In this document: positions 33,268 to 41,299 of the stretch, in pieces
How the letters are laid out: every line of letters starts with the position of its first letter
Position numbering within the stretch: position 1 is the stretch's first letter
IMG/VR virus record: IMGVR_UViG_3300017917_000784
Location: 1 to 64,000 of that record
Strand: one strand, 5' to 3'
Length of the DNA: 64,000 nt
Source of the DNA: a virus
Translations under genes and position numbers: made by a program
The notes under the pieces: model-generated
What the model saw: the letters and a program-made list of their open reading frames with translations, nothing else
The model's database searches: none
What the model was told of the DNA's origin: nothing

Positions 33268-33835
33268 AAAATGGCACAAGTACGGTGCCGCACATAACAG
33301 AATTCCAGTTACCTGGACAGATGCTGATCTAAACTTCGATTGGCAGTTAACATATCAAACTGATGAAGTTCCGCCAGGCGACGAGTGGCAAATTTGTTCC
33401 ACCGATTTAAAAAAACAACAAGAAGCACTTTTTTCCGAATGGGGAATTACTAAGGAAGCCACTACGCATTGGATGTCGCTACATCCAGAATTAAATGAAA
33501 ATCTTTCTAAAATTTTACAAAATTTTAAATTAAAAAACTATCGATACAATTTTCTTAAATTAACTGCCGGTAGAATGTTACAGTGGCACATCGATGGCTA
33601 CAGTACTTTTGTAAAATATAACAACATCGAAGCACATCGTTGGAAAGAAATTAAACGTGCTGTAGTCATGTTGTCTGATTGGAATTTTGGCCAAGTCATG
33701 CAAATAGGTAGACAGGTTATTGCAGAATGGGAAGCCGGGGACGTTTATACATGGATCGGCGATACATGGCATGGGGCTGCCAATTTTGGTGTAGACGATT
33801 TAGTTGTTATGCAAATTACCTATTTAGATGAATAA
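33233..33835 (+). CDS. 2OG-Fe(II) oxygenase-like protein (family A)
   Basis: 200 residues. WHIDGY supplies the HxD of the iron triad, EAGDVY precedes the third ligand, and DTWHGAANFG gives the distal His. The same HxD...AGD...HxAANLG...LQI layout is found in the products of 38370, 52673 and 63605, making a four-member paralogous family in this window. Such enzymes hydroxylate amino-acid side chains, sugars or small molecules using 2-oxoglutarate. The substrate is unknown. Confidence 0.72.
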   Translation: MKNPLLDTDAYKKWHKYGAAHNRIPVTWTDADLNFDWQLTYQTDEVPPGDEWQICSTDLKKQQEALFSEWGITKEATTHWMSLHPELNENLSKILQNFKLKNYRYNFLKLTAGRMLQWHIDGYSTFVKYNNIEAHRWKEIKRAVVMLSDWNFGQVMQIGRQVIAEWEAGDVYTWIGDTWHGAANFGVDDLVVMQITYLDE

Positions 33836-34772
33836 TATACAAGTAAAATTCGACCATCGAGATAAACCACTGGGCGGTGCGTTTGCTGTTAAGGACCCGG
33901 ACTTTCTACAGGTTTTAAATGAATACCACCCTAGTTGGAATTATGTGTTTAACAGCAACTACCATACCGATGAGTTTTGCGAGCAATATTTAGATTGGAT
34001 TAAAGCATCTAGACATAGTAATTTTAAAGGCTTAGAAGATTTCCCCCATTATGCCTTTTCTGCAGGCACTACAGAATCATTTGATAAATTTTACATGAAA
34101 AATCATACTCGAAGATTTAGATGTTTTCGAGGAGAATATTTGTATCATGAATTAGCATGGCGCAACTGTTGGCCCAATTGGCGTTACATCGAATCCGACG
34201 AAATTAGAGTCAACGATGCTGTAGTTATTAGTCTTCCCTTTGCAGACACTGGCGATAAGCATAAGCAGTATGAACATTTAATGGAGACCTGTACTCGGTT
34301 AGGCGTACCTGTGCTAGTCGACTGTGCATATTTTGGACTTGCTACAGAAGTTGAATTTGATCTCAGTTACCCGTGTATTACTGATGTGACATTTAGTCTT
34401 AGCAAATACTTTCCTATAGCACATGCTAGAGTTGGTATGAGATTAACAAGAGTTAATGATGACGATCCATTGTTTGTTTATCAGTATAGAAGTTATAATA
34501 ATAAACACGGTGCAGTACTAGGTCAGTATATGATGAATAACTTTGATTGTAATTTTTTAATTGACCGCTACAGACAACGTCAAACAGAATTTAGTGAATT
34601 TATAAATGTATGCCCTACACGAACCATATTGTTTGCGTTAGGTAGTGACAAGTGGAAAGATTATAATCGTGGCGGCGAACTTAATAGATTAAGTTTTCAC
34701 AAATACCTGCATTTAGATACAGAAGAATTTAAAACAATAATAAAGGAAAAATATGGCAATTTGCTCACATAA
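33828..34772 (+). CDS. PLP-dependent aminotransferase-like protein (fold type I)
   Basis: 314 residues. SAGTTESF (cofactor phosphate loop), VLVDCAYFGL (Asp to the pyridine nitrogen, then Tyr) and FSLSKYFPIAHARVG (SxSK lysine, then Arg) reproduce the class I/II aminotransferase order. It is shorter than the usual 380-400 residues, mainly at the C-terminal small domain. It overlaps the following amidinotransferase gene by 20 bases. I infer that it makes the amine the next enzyme uses. Confidence 0.75.
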   Translation: MNNIQVKFDHRDKPLGGAFAVKDPDFLQVLNEYHPSWNYVFNSNYHTDEFCEQYLDWIKASRHSNFKGLEDFPHYAFSAGTTESFDKFYMKNHTRRFRCFRGEYLYHELAWRNCWPNWRYIESDEIRVNDAVVISLPFADTGDKHKQYEHLMETCTRLGVPVLVDCAYFGLATEVEFDLSYPCITDVTFSLSKYFPIAHARVGMRLTRVNDDDPLFVYQYRSYNNKHGAVLGQYMMNNFDCNFLIDRYRQRQTEFSEFINVCPTRTILFALGSDKWKDYNRGGELNRLSFHKYLHLDTEEFKTIIKEKYGNLLT

Positions 34773-35811
34773 CGATTGGGATCCGTTAGAGGAGATAATA
34801 GTAGGTACAGCAGATCACTCAATGTTACCTACTATGAGTAAAGCAGTACAGGCATTTAGTTACGCAGAATACACCCTGGAAGAATTGCAAGTACTACAAG
34901 GACCACACGATCAACGTATTCGTGACGAAGCAAATGAGGACTTAGAAATTCTAGCAGACACACTTAGAGGTTTAGGTGTTAAGGTACATAGACCTAAAAG
35001 CGTCGATCACGGCAAAGAGTTCAGCAGTCCAGATTGGACTACTACTGGCTGGTATACATTCTGTCCACGTGATTTGTTGTTGCCACTAGATAACCTAGTG
35101 TTAGAAGCCGCAAGTCCTGGCCGTTGCCGTCAATATGAAAGTCGTGCTTACTATGATTATCTATATCAGCAAGTAGAAGAGGGCGTAGAATGGATCAGTG
35201 CTCCTAAGCCCATTCTGCTGGACGACTTATATCAAGTAGAAGACCTAAGCAAGCCTACAGTTAAAAATCACGAAATCATTTGGGAAGCACCTAACGTTGT
35301 GCGTCTAGGCAAGGACTTGTTATATCAAGTTTCTAACACTGGAACACTTAAAGGTTACCAGTGGATGAAGAACATTGTCGAAAAGCGTGGTTATAAATTA
35401 CACCTAGCAGAAGGTTTTTACTTCTTTGCACATTTCGATTCTACAGTTATTCCTTTACGTCCAGGTTTGGTTATGTTTAATGGTGCAAGATTGCGTGAAG
35501 ATCATTACCCACAGATTTTCAAAGACTGGGACAAGATTTGGATCACTCCAGATATGATGTATACTGCTCCTACTGAATTACCTGGCGGAATTCCTCCTTG
35601 CAGTCCTTGGATTGGTATGAACATGCTTAGTGTTAATCCTAACCTTGTTATCATCGACAAGGATCAGGATGTCATACGCAGAGTGTTAGACAAGCACGGT
35701 ATTGAAACTATCGGTTTACCACAGCGTCAAGCACGTACAATGAGCGGCGGATTTCATTGCCAAACATTAGACGTTAAACGTAAAGGAACTTTGGAGAGTT
35801 ATTTTGACTAA
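34753..35811 (+). CDS. Amidinotransferase (AGAT/StrB-like)
   Basis: 352 residues. FCPRDLLL (about 107), HFDSTVIPLR (catalytic His) and SGGFHCQTLD with the nucleophilic Cys at about 336 match the arginine:glycine / arginine:inosamine-phosphate amidinotransferases of the guanidine-modifying pentein fold. Enzymes of this family move the amidino group from arginine to an amine. A second, diverged copy is at 56912-57901, also directly behind a PLP enzyme gene. Both keep the His and Cys. The acceptor is unknown. Confidence 0.88.
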   Translation: MAICSHNDWDPLEEIIVGTADHSMLPTMSKAVQAFSYAEYTLEELQVLQGPHDQRIRDEANEDLEILADTLRGLGVKVHRPKSVDHGKEFSSPDWTTTGWYTFCPRDLLLPLDNLVLEAASPGRCRQYESRAYYDYLYQQVEEGVEWISAPKPILLDDLYQVEDLSKPTVKNHEIIWEAPNVVRLGKDLLYQVSNTGTLKGYQWMKNIVEKRGYKLHLAEGFYFFAHFDSTVIPLRPGLVMFNGARLREDHYPQIFKDWDKIWITPDMMYTAPTELPGGIPPCSPWIGMNMLSVNPNLVIIDKDQDVIRRVLDKHGIETIGLPQRQARTMSGGFHCQTLDVKRKGTLESYFD

Positions 35812-36154
35812 TAATGTTCTGCCAAATAACATAACTGCTATACCGATCAATAACGGTAGTACCAATTATACTATAGCCAATTCAGGATCGACGTGGGGAA
35901 CGACTGCTGTTAATCCTGTAATGACACTTTGCGAACCAGCAACATTGGATGTCAAAGGTACGCTAGTGTTAAATGGACAGAATTTGGAAGAACGATTAAA
36001 AATTATTGAAGATGTATTGCATATACCTGAAAGAGATGTTAAACTAGAGAAAAAGTATCCTAAACTTAAAAAAATGTATGACGCCTACATCAGAGAGTTA
36101 GCAAAGTATAGAACATTTGAAGCAATTAAAGGAGATAATAATGGAACTACATGA
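35804..36154 (+). CDS. Phage hypothetical with beta head and helical tail
   Basis: 116 residues. A short Asn/Thr/Ser-rich N-terminus precedes a segment LDVKGTLVLNGQNLEERLKI that looks like a beta hairpin leading into a helix, then IEDVLHIPERD and a charged helical end (YPKLKKMYDAYIRELAKY). The pattern recurs in T4-like marine phages without an assigned function. Its stop lies just beyond the next gene's start. Confidence 0.68.
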   Translation: MTNNVLPNNITAIPINNGSTNYTIANSGSTWGTTAVNPVMTLCEPATLDVKGTLVLNGQNLEERLKIIEDVLHIPERDVKLEKKYPKLKKMYDAYIRELAKYRTFEAIKGDNNGTT

Positions 36155-36371
36155 ATCAGTTGCGCACACTTGCAAAGAAATTACAGTTAAAGAACATGAA
36201 GGATATCGTGTACGCATGGTGAAACACGAAGTTCTTAATCCGAAAGGGTTGTTTAGCCTTGATATCATTCAAGAAAGTTTAAAAGACGGTAAAGTTACTA
36301 ATAGTCAAACATATAACTTCTTTATGACTAAAGATGAATTGCAAACTCTAGCACACGGTTTAACATCATGA
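36141..36371 (+). CDS. Small conserved phage protein
   Basis: 76 residues from the ATG at 36141, preceded by GGAG at 36131. It is a small beta-rich protein followed by a helix (MTKDELQTLAHGL). No motif recognised. It overlaps the previous gene by 14 bases and the next by ATGA. Confidence 0.68.
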   Translation: MELHESVAHTCKEITVKEHEGYRVRMVKHEVLNPKGLFSLDIIQESLKDGKVTNSQTYNFFMTKDELQTLAHGLTS

Positions 36372-36889
36372 AAAAAGTCTACGTTAGTTGGAATGATGTC
36401 CAACGTCAAGTTCAAGAACTAATACGTCAAATGTGGAAGGACGGATGGACTCCTGACTATGTAGTAGGCATTACTAGAGGTGGTCTAACACCTGCTAACT
36501 TAATTAGTCAGTACTTAGGATGTTCTATGGAAACTTTAAAAGTTAGTCTTAGGGATGGATCTGAACAAGAAAGTAATCTTTGGATGGCCGGTGATGCCTT
36601 TGAAGGTAAAAAAATACTAATAGTTGACGATATTAACGATAGCGGTGCTACACTAAGTTGGATTAAAAATGACTGGCCTAGTGGACATTTCCCTAATGAT
36701 GAAAAATGGAATTCCGTCTGGGGAGGAAATGTTCGTGTAGCCTGTTTATATGATAACGAATCCAGTAAAAGCACACTGGACGTAGACTATGCCGCAGAAA
36801 CTATTAATAAATTAGAAGACCCTTGTTGGATTGTATTTCCTTGGGAAGAATGGTGGAGACGTTGGAATCCAGCAGAGGAGCATAGATAG
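36368..36889 (+). CDS. Phosphoribosyltransferase-family protein
   Basis: 173 residues. ILIVDDINDSGAT (83-95) is the PRPP-binding motif, and VVGITRGGLTPANL (about 32) the preceding loop. It is similar to hypoxanthine/xanthine-type transferases. It probably salvages a purine or purine-like base such as a 7-deazapurine; that link is inferred only from the window context. Coupled to the previous gene by ATGA and one base before the HIT gene. Confidence 0.85.
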   Translation: MKKVYVSWNDVQRQVQELIRQMWKDGWTPDYVVGITRGGLTPANLISQYLGCSMETLKVSLRDGSEQESNLWMAGDAFEGKKILIVDDINDSGATLSWIKNDWPSGHFPNDEKWNSVWGGNVRVACLYDNESSKSTLDVDYAAETINKLEDPCWIVFPWEEWWRRWNPAEEHR

Positions 36890-36890
36890 T

Positions 36891-37268
36891 ATGATTACAG
36901 ATATAGAACGTGCAATGAACACAGGACGTGCTCCTTGGACTGAACTAGAGTATCAAACAGAATACTTTTGGGTGTTTTCAGACAAGTATCCAGTAACAGA
37001 AGGTCATATGCTGTTTGTTCCAGCAATGGAAAATAAAATCTGTATTATGAAATGCTACGAAGCCGCATACGATGTAGGTGAAGATGGTGTGTTGAATCAG
37101 TTTTGGGATGGATTCAATGTAGGTCAAAATATTGGTGTTGCGGCTGGTCAAACTGTAATGTATCCACACATACACTTAATACCTAGACGTACAGGAGATA
37201 TGTCTGACCCCAGGGGCGGGGTTAGACACGTAATACCGGAAAAAGGAAACTATAAGAAAAATGCTTAA
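36891..37268 (+). CDS. HIT-family hydrolase/transferase
   Basis: 125 residues starting at the ATG one base after the previous stop. YPHIHLIPRRTGD carries the histidine triad (HxHxxxR variant, the third position not a His), with EGHMLFVPA in the first half, as in galactose-1-phosphate uridylyltransferase/AP4A-hydrolase relatives. It would act on a nucleotide phosphate bond. The altered third position means catalysis is likely but not certain. Confidence 0.8.
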   Translation: MITDIERAMNTGRAPWTELEYQTEYFWVFSDKYPVTEGHMLFVPAMENKICIMKCYEAAYDVGEDGVLNQFWDGFNVGQNIGVAAGQTVMYPHIHLIPRRTGDMSDPRGGVRHVIPEKGNYKKNA

Positions 37269-38394
37269 CGAACTACAAGTCCATTGGGATAATAAAGTTG
37301 TTGATTATGATTTAGAAAAATATAATTGGCCTGCATGGGCACTGAGTGTTATACAAGAAGTTGCTCCTCAAGTAAAAGAACTTGAAACAATGCACGAGGT
37401 TCTAACACCAGCAGAAATTGTTAGGGTGGGTCAGCATGTACAAAATGCTTGCAGTCGCAGAGACTTTATGGAAAGATTCGACGAGTTTGCGGCAGGTATT
37501 GTTCCACAACGTATTAACAATAAGCGTTATATGATTCAACGTCAAGGAACTTTACGTGTTGTTATTCCTAATCAAGCAAAGGTAGGACGTAGACTTGCGT
37601 TTCATCAAGGTATTTTTGTAGGTAATGGCAGAGGTTGCCGTACTATTTGGACTCCATTTACTCGTGCAGAAAAAACCAATACTATGTGGATGTTGGACCT
37701 AGACATCAGCAGAGAAATTACTAAACGTGTGCTCGCTGAAAAATGGAGTTTAGAAAAGTTTGAAGAAGAAAGTTTAAAACACGCATGGCCAGTTACGCTA
37801 AGTCCAGGTCAAAGTCATTTATTTTTCCAAGAGCATATTCATGGTAATGTAAACAACGATGAAGGATATACTCGTGTTAGTTTAGATATGCGTATCCTAA
37901 TCGAAGGCGAAGAGTGGGGACGTAGACTTCCTGGTGGATTTATGCGTTTACCTGGTGACTACGAAGTTACAGAAACTATGGATTATACTGGTAAAAGTTT
38001 TATCACGTATGCTGGGTGGAATAGTAAGTTTAGTAAAGACATTCCGTTACCTATGCAACGTGCAATTATAGAGCCATATTGTCAAAAGAACAAGATTGCT
38101 TATACAAGTTATGAATTTGAAAACGAACATATGGATTGGCAGCCTGGTTTAGAGTATTACATTAAAGAACGTCCGGACGGTATTGTTTTGTGCAGTATGT
38201 ACAGTCTAACTGATGACATTCAACGTCGAAGTGAAATTTTAAATTTGGCTTTAGATTTAGGAGTTGAATTACACTTTGCTAACGAACTTACCAGTCTTAA
38301 AACTAAAAAAGATTTAGAAAAAATTGAAACTTATCTAAATTTTGCAGTTCCTAAAAAGGGACTACAAGTATGGGAAGAAGGTTGGCCGGGTTGA
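37261..38394 (+). CDS. Fusion of 2OG-type oxygenase and sporadic-carbohydrate-cluster domain
   Basis: 377 residues. The first 230 residues resemble the phytanoyl-dioxygenase-like 2OG oxygenases found in sporadic carbohydrate clusters: LAFHQGIFVGNGRG, LFFQEHIHGN (distal His) and TRVSLDMRIL (Arg for 2-oxoglutarate). From about 240 the sequence (TYAGWNSKFSKDIPLP, MQRAIIEPYCQKN, DGIVLCSMYSL, LHFANEL) resembles the small companion protein I recall as the LIC12192-type family. In bacteria I know these as neighbours, so the fusion suggests joint action on a sugar. Substrate unknown. Confidence 0.65.
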   Translation: MLNELQVHWDNKVVDYDLEKYNWPAWALSVIQEVAPQVKELETMHEVLTPAEIVRVGQHVQNACSRRDFMERFDEFAAGIVPQRINNKRYMIQRQGTLRVVIPNQAKVGRRLAFHQGIFVGNGRGCRTIWTPFTRAEKTNTMWMLDLDISREITKRVLAEKWSLEKFEEESLKHAWPVTLSPGQSHLFFQEHIHGNVNNDEGYTRVSLDMRILIEGEEWGRRLPGGFMRLPGDYEVTETMDYTGKSFITYAGWNSKFSKDIPLPMQRAIIEPYCQKNKIAYTSYEFENEHMDWQPGLEYYIKERPDGIVLCSMYSLTDDIQRRSEILNLALDLGVELHFANELTSLKTKKDLEKIETYLNFAVPKKGLQVWEEGWPG

Positions 38395-38897
38395 AAACAC
38401 AAGGGCACTTGACACCTTATTGGACAAAGGAATCTATTAGCCAGATTCCTTTTGTTACACCTCCAAATCCTAATATTGGATTTGATCTTGTTGATGATCA
38501 AGATCAAATAAGATACAACGGATTAATCACTGCTGATAGGGTAACTGAATTACCGGAAGTTTTAAAATCGGATTTATTAGAAAAAGAATTTGATTGGTTA
38601 GAAAATAAAATTTATGCTGTACATAGAATGAACCCCGGAACCCTTTTGCCTATACACAGAGATTTATATAGATATTTTAAAACTAACAATAACATTGATA
38701 ACATAAACGATATCATTAGAGTAATAGTTTTTTTAGATAGTTGGCACAGCGGTCAACTATTAGAAATAAACGATACTATGGTTGTAAATTGGCAAGCGGG
38801 TGACTGGTATATGTGGAGAGGCGGTGATGCACATCTTGCGGCTAATCTGGGTCATCAAAATAGATATACTTTACAGATTACAGGAACTTTAAAGTGA
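38370..38897 (+). CDS. 2OG-Fe(II) oxygenase-like protein (family A)
   Basis: 175 residues from the ATG at 38370. A TTG at 38391, overlapping the previous stop as TTGA, would give the same N-terminus length as its closest paralog at 52673 and may be the true start. LPIHRDLYRYF (HxD), QAGDWYMWR and DAHLAANLG (distal His) followed by RYTLQITG are shared almost residue for residue with the 52673 product. The reaction is unknown. Confidence 0.75.
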   Translation: MGRRLAGLKTQGHLTPYWTKESISQIPFVTPPNPNIGFDLVDDQDQIRYNGLITADRVTELPEVLKSDLLEKEFDWLENKIYAVHRMNPGTLLPIHRDLYRYFKTNNNIDNINDIIRVIVFLDSWHSGQLLEINDTMVVNWQAGDWYMWRGGDAHLAANLGHQNRYTLQITGTLK

Positions 38898-39103
38898 GTC
38901 CTAGCGATCACGAAGTTAACGTGGACTATCATACCGGACAAAACGGAATTTGGTGGAATGAAACCTGCGCTATGGTTATGGAAGTATTTGGACTACCTGG
39001 AGATCGGTTTGTGGCCTCTCCTACAGAAGATTATATGACATTTACATTTAAATCAAAAAAGGATGCGGATTTATGCAGGATTCTACTGTCAGAAAGGTTG
39101 TAA
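38894..39103 (+). CDS. Small phage hypothetical protein
   Basis: 69 residues from a GTG start overlapping the previous stop (GTGA). Contains HTGQNGIWWNETCAMVMEVF and a short alpha/beta end with KSKKDADLCRILLSERL. No known family. The 3' end overlaps the next gene by 31 bases. Confidence 0.62.
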   Translation: MSPSDHEVNVDYHTGQNGIWWNETCAMVMEVFGLPGDRFVASPTEDYMTFTFKSKKDADLCRILLSERL

Positions 39104-39312
39104 TTACTGGTTGGTTGGTTTCGATATCATTAATATTAATATTCAGTAATTTTGGAAATTCCAAACCAATAATGGTATACGACTGCGGTATAGCAGAATG
39201 GCATCCAGATATACCAAAAGAAGTTCGAGACGAATGTCGTAAATTACGTTTGGAAGAATTTTATCAAAGAAACGAGCAAGAAATTCCTAGAAAAAATTTG
39301 ACAACGACCTAA
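39073..39312 (+). CDS. Small single-pass membrane protein
   Basis: 79 residues. One hydrophobic helix at about 8-26 (VVITGWLVSISLILIFSNF), then a charged soluble tail with two cysteines and PDIPKEVRDECRKLR. It looks like an inner-membrane protein with a periplasmic tail. Function unknown. The next promoter (39298) starts within its 3' end. Confidence 0.65.
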   Translation: MQDSTVRKVVITGWLVSISLILIFSNFGNSKPIMVYDCGIAEWHPDIPKEVRDECRKLRLEEFYQRNEQEIPRKNLTTT

Positions 39313-39327
39313 ATAAACCTATATAAT
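39298..39327 (+). promoter_or_regulatory. Sigma70 promoter before folE
   Basis: TTGACA (39298-39303), 18 bases, TATAAT (39322-39327): both boxes are consensus. AAGCG...CGCTT (39334-39338/39345-39349) forms a small hairpin in the leader, and CGGAG precedes the ATG. Confidence 0.8.
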
Positions 39328-39369
39328 ATTACAAAGCGATCCACCGCTTAAACTCGGAGTAAAATATAA

Positions 39370-40116
39370 ATGACAGATAAAAAAGAAACAGCATTAGACG
39401 CACTAGCCGGCGACGGCGGATATCAAGAAGCATATCTAGCAGACGTAATCCGTACAAAAATGAAACGTGACAAAAAGCGTTTCTGGGCAGGTGACAATAT
39501 TTCAGACTATGTCACTGAAGAAATGAAACACAAACTTATCGATGAAGCAACAGAAGCATTTGAATTAGTGCTTGATCGTTTGCTTATTGATAGAGAAACA
39601 GATCCTAACAGTCAAGGAACAGCACGTAGGTTGGCTAAGATGTACTTTAACGAGATAATGAATGGAAGATATGAGCCAAGCCCAGATTGTACAGCGTTTC
39701 CGAACGATTCGGCAGACCGCTATGAGGGTATGCTCGTGGTGCGTAGTGAACTTCGTAGTATGTGTAGCCATCATCATCAACCTGTTGCTGGGGTTGCGTA
39801 TATTGGCATCATTGCGGCAGAAAAACTGATTGGACTCAGTAAGTACACTCGTATTGCACAGTGGTGTGCTAGACGTGGTACTCTACAAGAAGAACTTGCT
39901 AATGACATTGCTCGTGAGATTGCTAAAGCAACCGGAGCAAAAGACGTAGGCGTCTATATTCAAGCCACACACGGTTGTTGTGAAAATCGCGGAATTATGG
40001 CACATAGCAGTTTAACACAGACTACAGTGTTAAAAGGTGCATTTAAAGACGATGCAGGCACAAAGAAAGAGTTCTTTGATAACATTAAACTACAACAGGA
40101 CTTTGCTCCTAGGTAA
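39370..40116 (+). CDS. folE: GTP cyclohydrolase I
   Basis: 248 residues. CSHHHQPVAGVAYIG holds the zinc Cys-His and catalytic His; KLIGLSKYTRI, QEELANDIA and ATHGCCENRGI complete the family signature with the second zinc Cys. It converts GTP to dihydroneopterin triphosphate, the first step to tetrahydrofolate and, through QueD/QueE/QueC, to preQ0. With QueE 1.2 kb downstream and a DpdA-like enzyme upstream, the 7-deazaguanine branch is the likely use. An N-terminal extension of about 60 residues precedes the core. Confidence 0.96.
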   Translation: MTDKKETALDALAGDGGYQEAYLADVIRTKMKRDKKRFWAGDNISDYVTEEMKHKLIDEATEAFELVLDRLLIDRETDPNSQGTARRLAKMYFNEIMNGRYEPSPDCTAFPNDSADRYEGMLVVRSELRSMCSHHHQPVAGVAYIGIIAAEKLIGLSKYTRIAQWCARRGTLQEELANDIAREIAKATGAKDVGVYIQATHGCCENRGIMAHSSLTQTTVLKGAFKDDAGTKKEFFDNIKLQQDFAPR

Positions 40117-40126
40117 GGAAAAACAA

Positions 40127-40321
40127 ATGACACCAAAAGTAGAAAATATGAAAAAAGGTACATGTGGGTGCGGACGTAGCCCTACTGGAGATTGCATCGG
40201 CTGGCACGCCCTATCTGAAGAAGAATATCAAAAGAAAAAATCAGATTGGGAATTAGCCGAATATCGAAAACAGGCTAACGAACTTTGGAACGATAGTTGT
40301 ACTAGTGGAAGGGCAGAATAA
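40127..40321 (+). CDS. Small CDGSH-like Cys/His protein
   Basis: 64 residues, ATG at 40127 after AAGGAA. GTCGCGRSPTGDCIGWHALS resembles the CDGSH iron-sulfur motif (CxCxxS...CxGxH) but is one residue shorter between the Ser and third Cys and has Ile-Gly-Trp in place of Asp-Gly-Ser. I recognise the same short motif in other phage small proteins. Cluster or zinc binding through three Cys and one His is likely but not proven. Confidence 0.6.
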   Translation: MTPKVENMKKGTCGCGRSPTGDCIGWHALSEEEYQKKKSDWELAEYRKQANELWNDSCTSGRAE

Positions 40322-40812
40322 TGGCTACTTGGAAAATTCGAAATTACTACAAAAAATCCATTGAAGAACACGAGCAGTTTAGCAAAGATGGCTTGACAAT
40401 TACTCATAGAACAGGGTGGCGTTCAGGTAGTTGGTATGTTACTACTTCCGACGATGAACTTCCTGAATTTGAGTTTGACTATGTTCCAGGCGGAGATGGG
40501 CGCAAAGATAGTATCGATGTATATAACTTCCCTGGTCCAAACATTGAAGATGTTGAACTTATCGAAACATTCGATGGTTGTTGGGAGGAATATGATTGGC
40601 CCGAGGAGTTGGATGAAGACGAACGTGCTCAACTAGAAGAACTTGTCGACGAAGAAGGTGTTTATGCTTTGGAAGAACATGGCTGGACACAGGAGGATAC
40701 CCAATGTTGGATGTGGGGCCCTATTGTTATCGAAGACGAAGATGGTAATCAAGTAAAGATTATTATGGCCGACGAAGAAGGCAACTGTGTAGAGTTCAAG
40801 GAGGAAGAATGA
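40321..40812 (+). CDS. Acidic conserved phage protein
   Basis: 163 residues, strongly acidic, with Trp-rich segments (WKIRNYYKKS, GWRSGSWYV, DTQCWMWGP). It has no membrane segment or known motif. Highly acidic phage proteins of this type can be DNA mimics, but nothing here proves it. Overlaps its neighbours by one and four bases. Confidence 0.68.
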   Translation: MATWKIRNYYKKSIEEHEQFSKDGLTITHRTGWRSGSWYVTTSDDELPEFEFDYVPGGDGRKDSIDVYNFPGPNIEDVELIETFDGCWEEYDWPEELDEDERAQLEELVDEEGVYALEEHGWTQEDTQCWMWGPIVIEDEDGNQVKIIMADEEGNCVEFKEEE

Positions 40813-41024
40813 ACTCTGTAGACATGGCCAATGATTTAATTAATCGTGCTAAAAATCTAAAAAAGTTTGAAGTAAAGCGTATGCTCGAAAACGGAATCTT
40901 ATTTAACGGTAGTGTACCTTTTGATATTAAAGGTAAAGACGACTGCTATTGGATTTATGCCTATGCTGTTACTCAAGAAGAAGCAGAAGCAAAAGTCGAT
41001 GCGTGGCTAAAGGATCGTGTATGA
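40809..41024 (+). CDS. Small phage hypothetical protein
   Basis: 71 residues. N-terminal helix with a basic face (LINRAKNLKKFEVKRML) and a C-terminal alpha/beta piece (WIYAYAVTQEEAEAKVDAW). No motif recognised. ATGA overlaps at both ends. Confidence 0.68.
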   Translation: MNSVDMANDLINRAKNLKKFEVKRMLENGILFNGSVPFDIKGKDDCYWIYAYAVTQEEAEAKVDAWLKDRV

Positions 41025-41299
41025 AGTGGCTTAAAAGAAAACTACGCATTTGGCTTCAAGAAGAAGACACGCTAGAATGTGCATCTATTGGAAAAATTCG
41101 AGTTTCAGAAGATTGTGTTGAAAGCGATCCTGTGTTAAACTTTAAAGTATATAATGCTATAGGTGGAAAGATTGTAGAGTTTAGGCACTATGATCGTCAG
41201 AAAGATCGAAATTTTAATCAAACCTATATCATTACTAATGATCAAGATTTTGGAGAACGAATTGCTAAAATCGCAACTATGGAAGTATTAAAACAATGA
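41021..41299 (+). CDS. Small phage hypothetical protein
   Basis: 92 residues starting at the ATG that overlaps the previous stop. Basic first 11 residues (MKWLKRKLRIW), then a beta-rich body. Function unknown. Its stop overlaps the queE start (ATGA). Confidence 0.68.
   Translation: MKWLKRKLRIWLQEEDTLECASIGKIRVSEDCVESDPVLNFKVYNAIGGKIVEFRHYDRQKDRNFNQTYIITNDQDFGERIAKIATMEVLKQ

Noticed and set aside
39328-39369. PreQ1 riboswitch in the folE leader
   Set aside because: The AAGCG/CGCTT hairpin lacks the preQ1-I pseudoknot tail (A-rich segment pairing with the loop) and the CUAGCNACAC-like loop; only a plain hairpin is seen.
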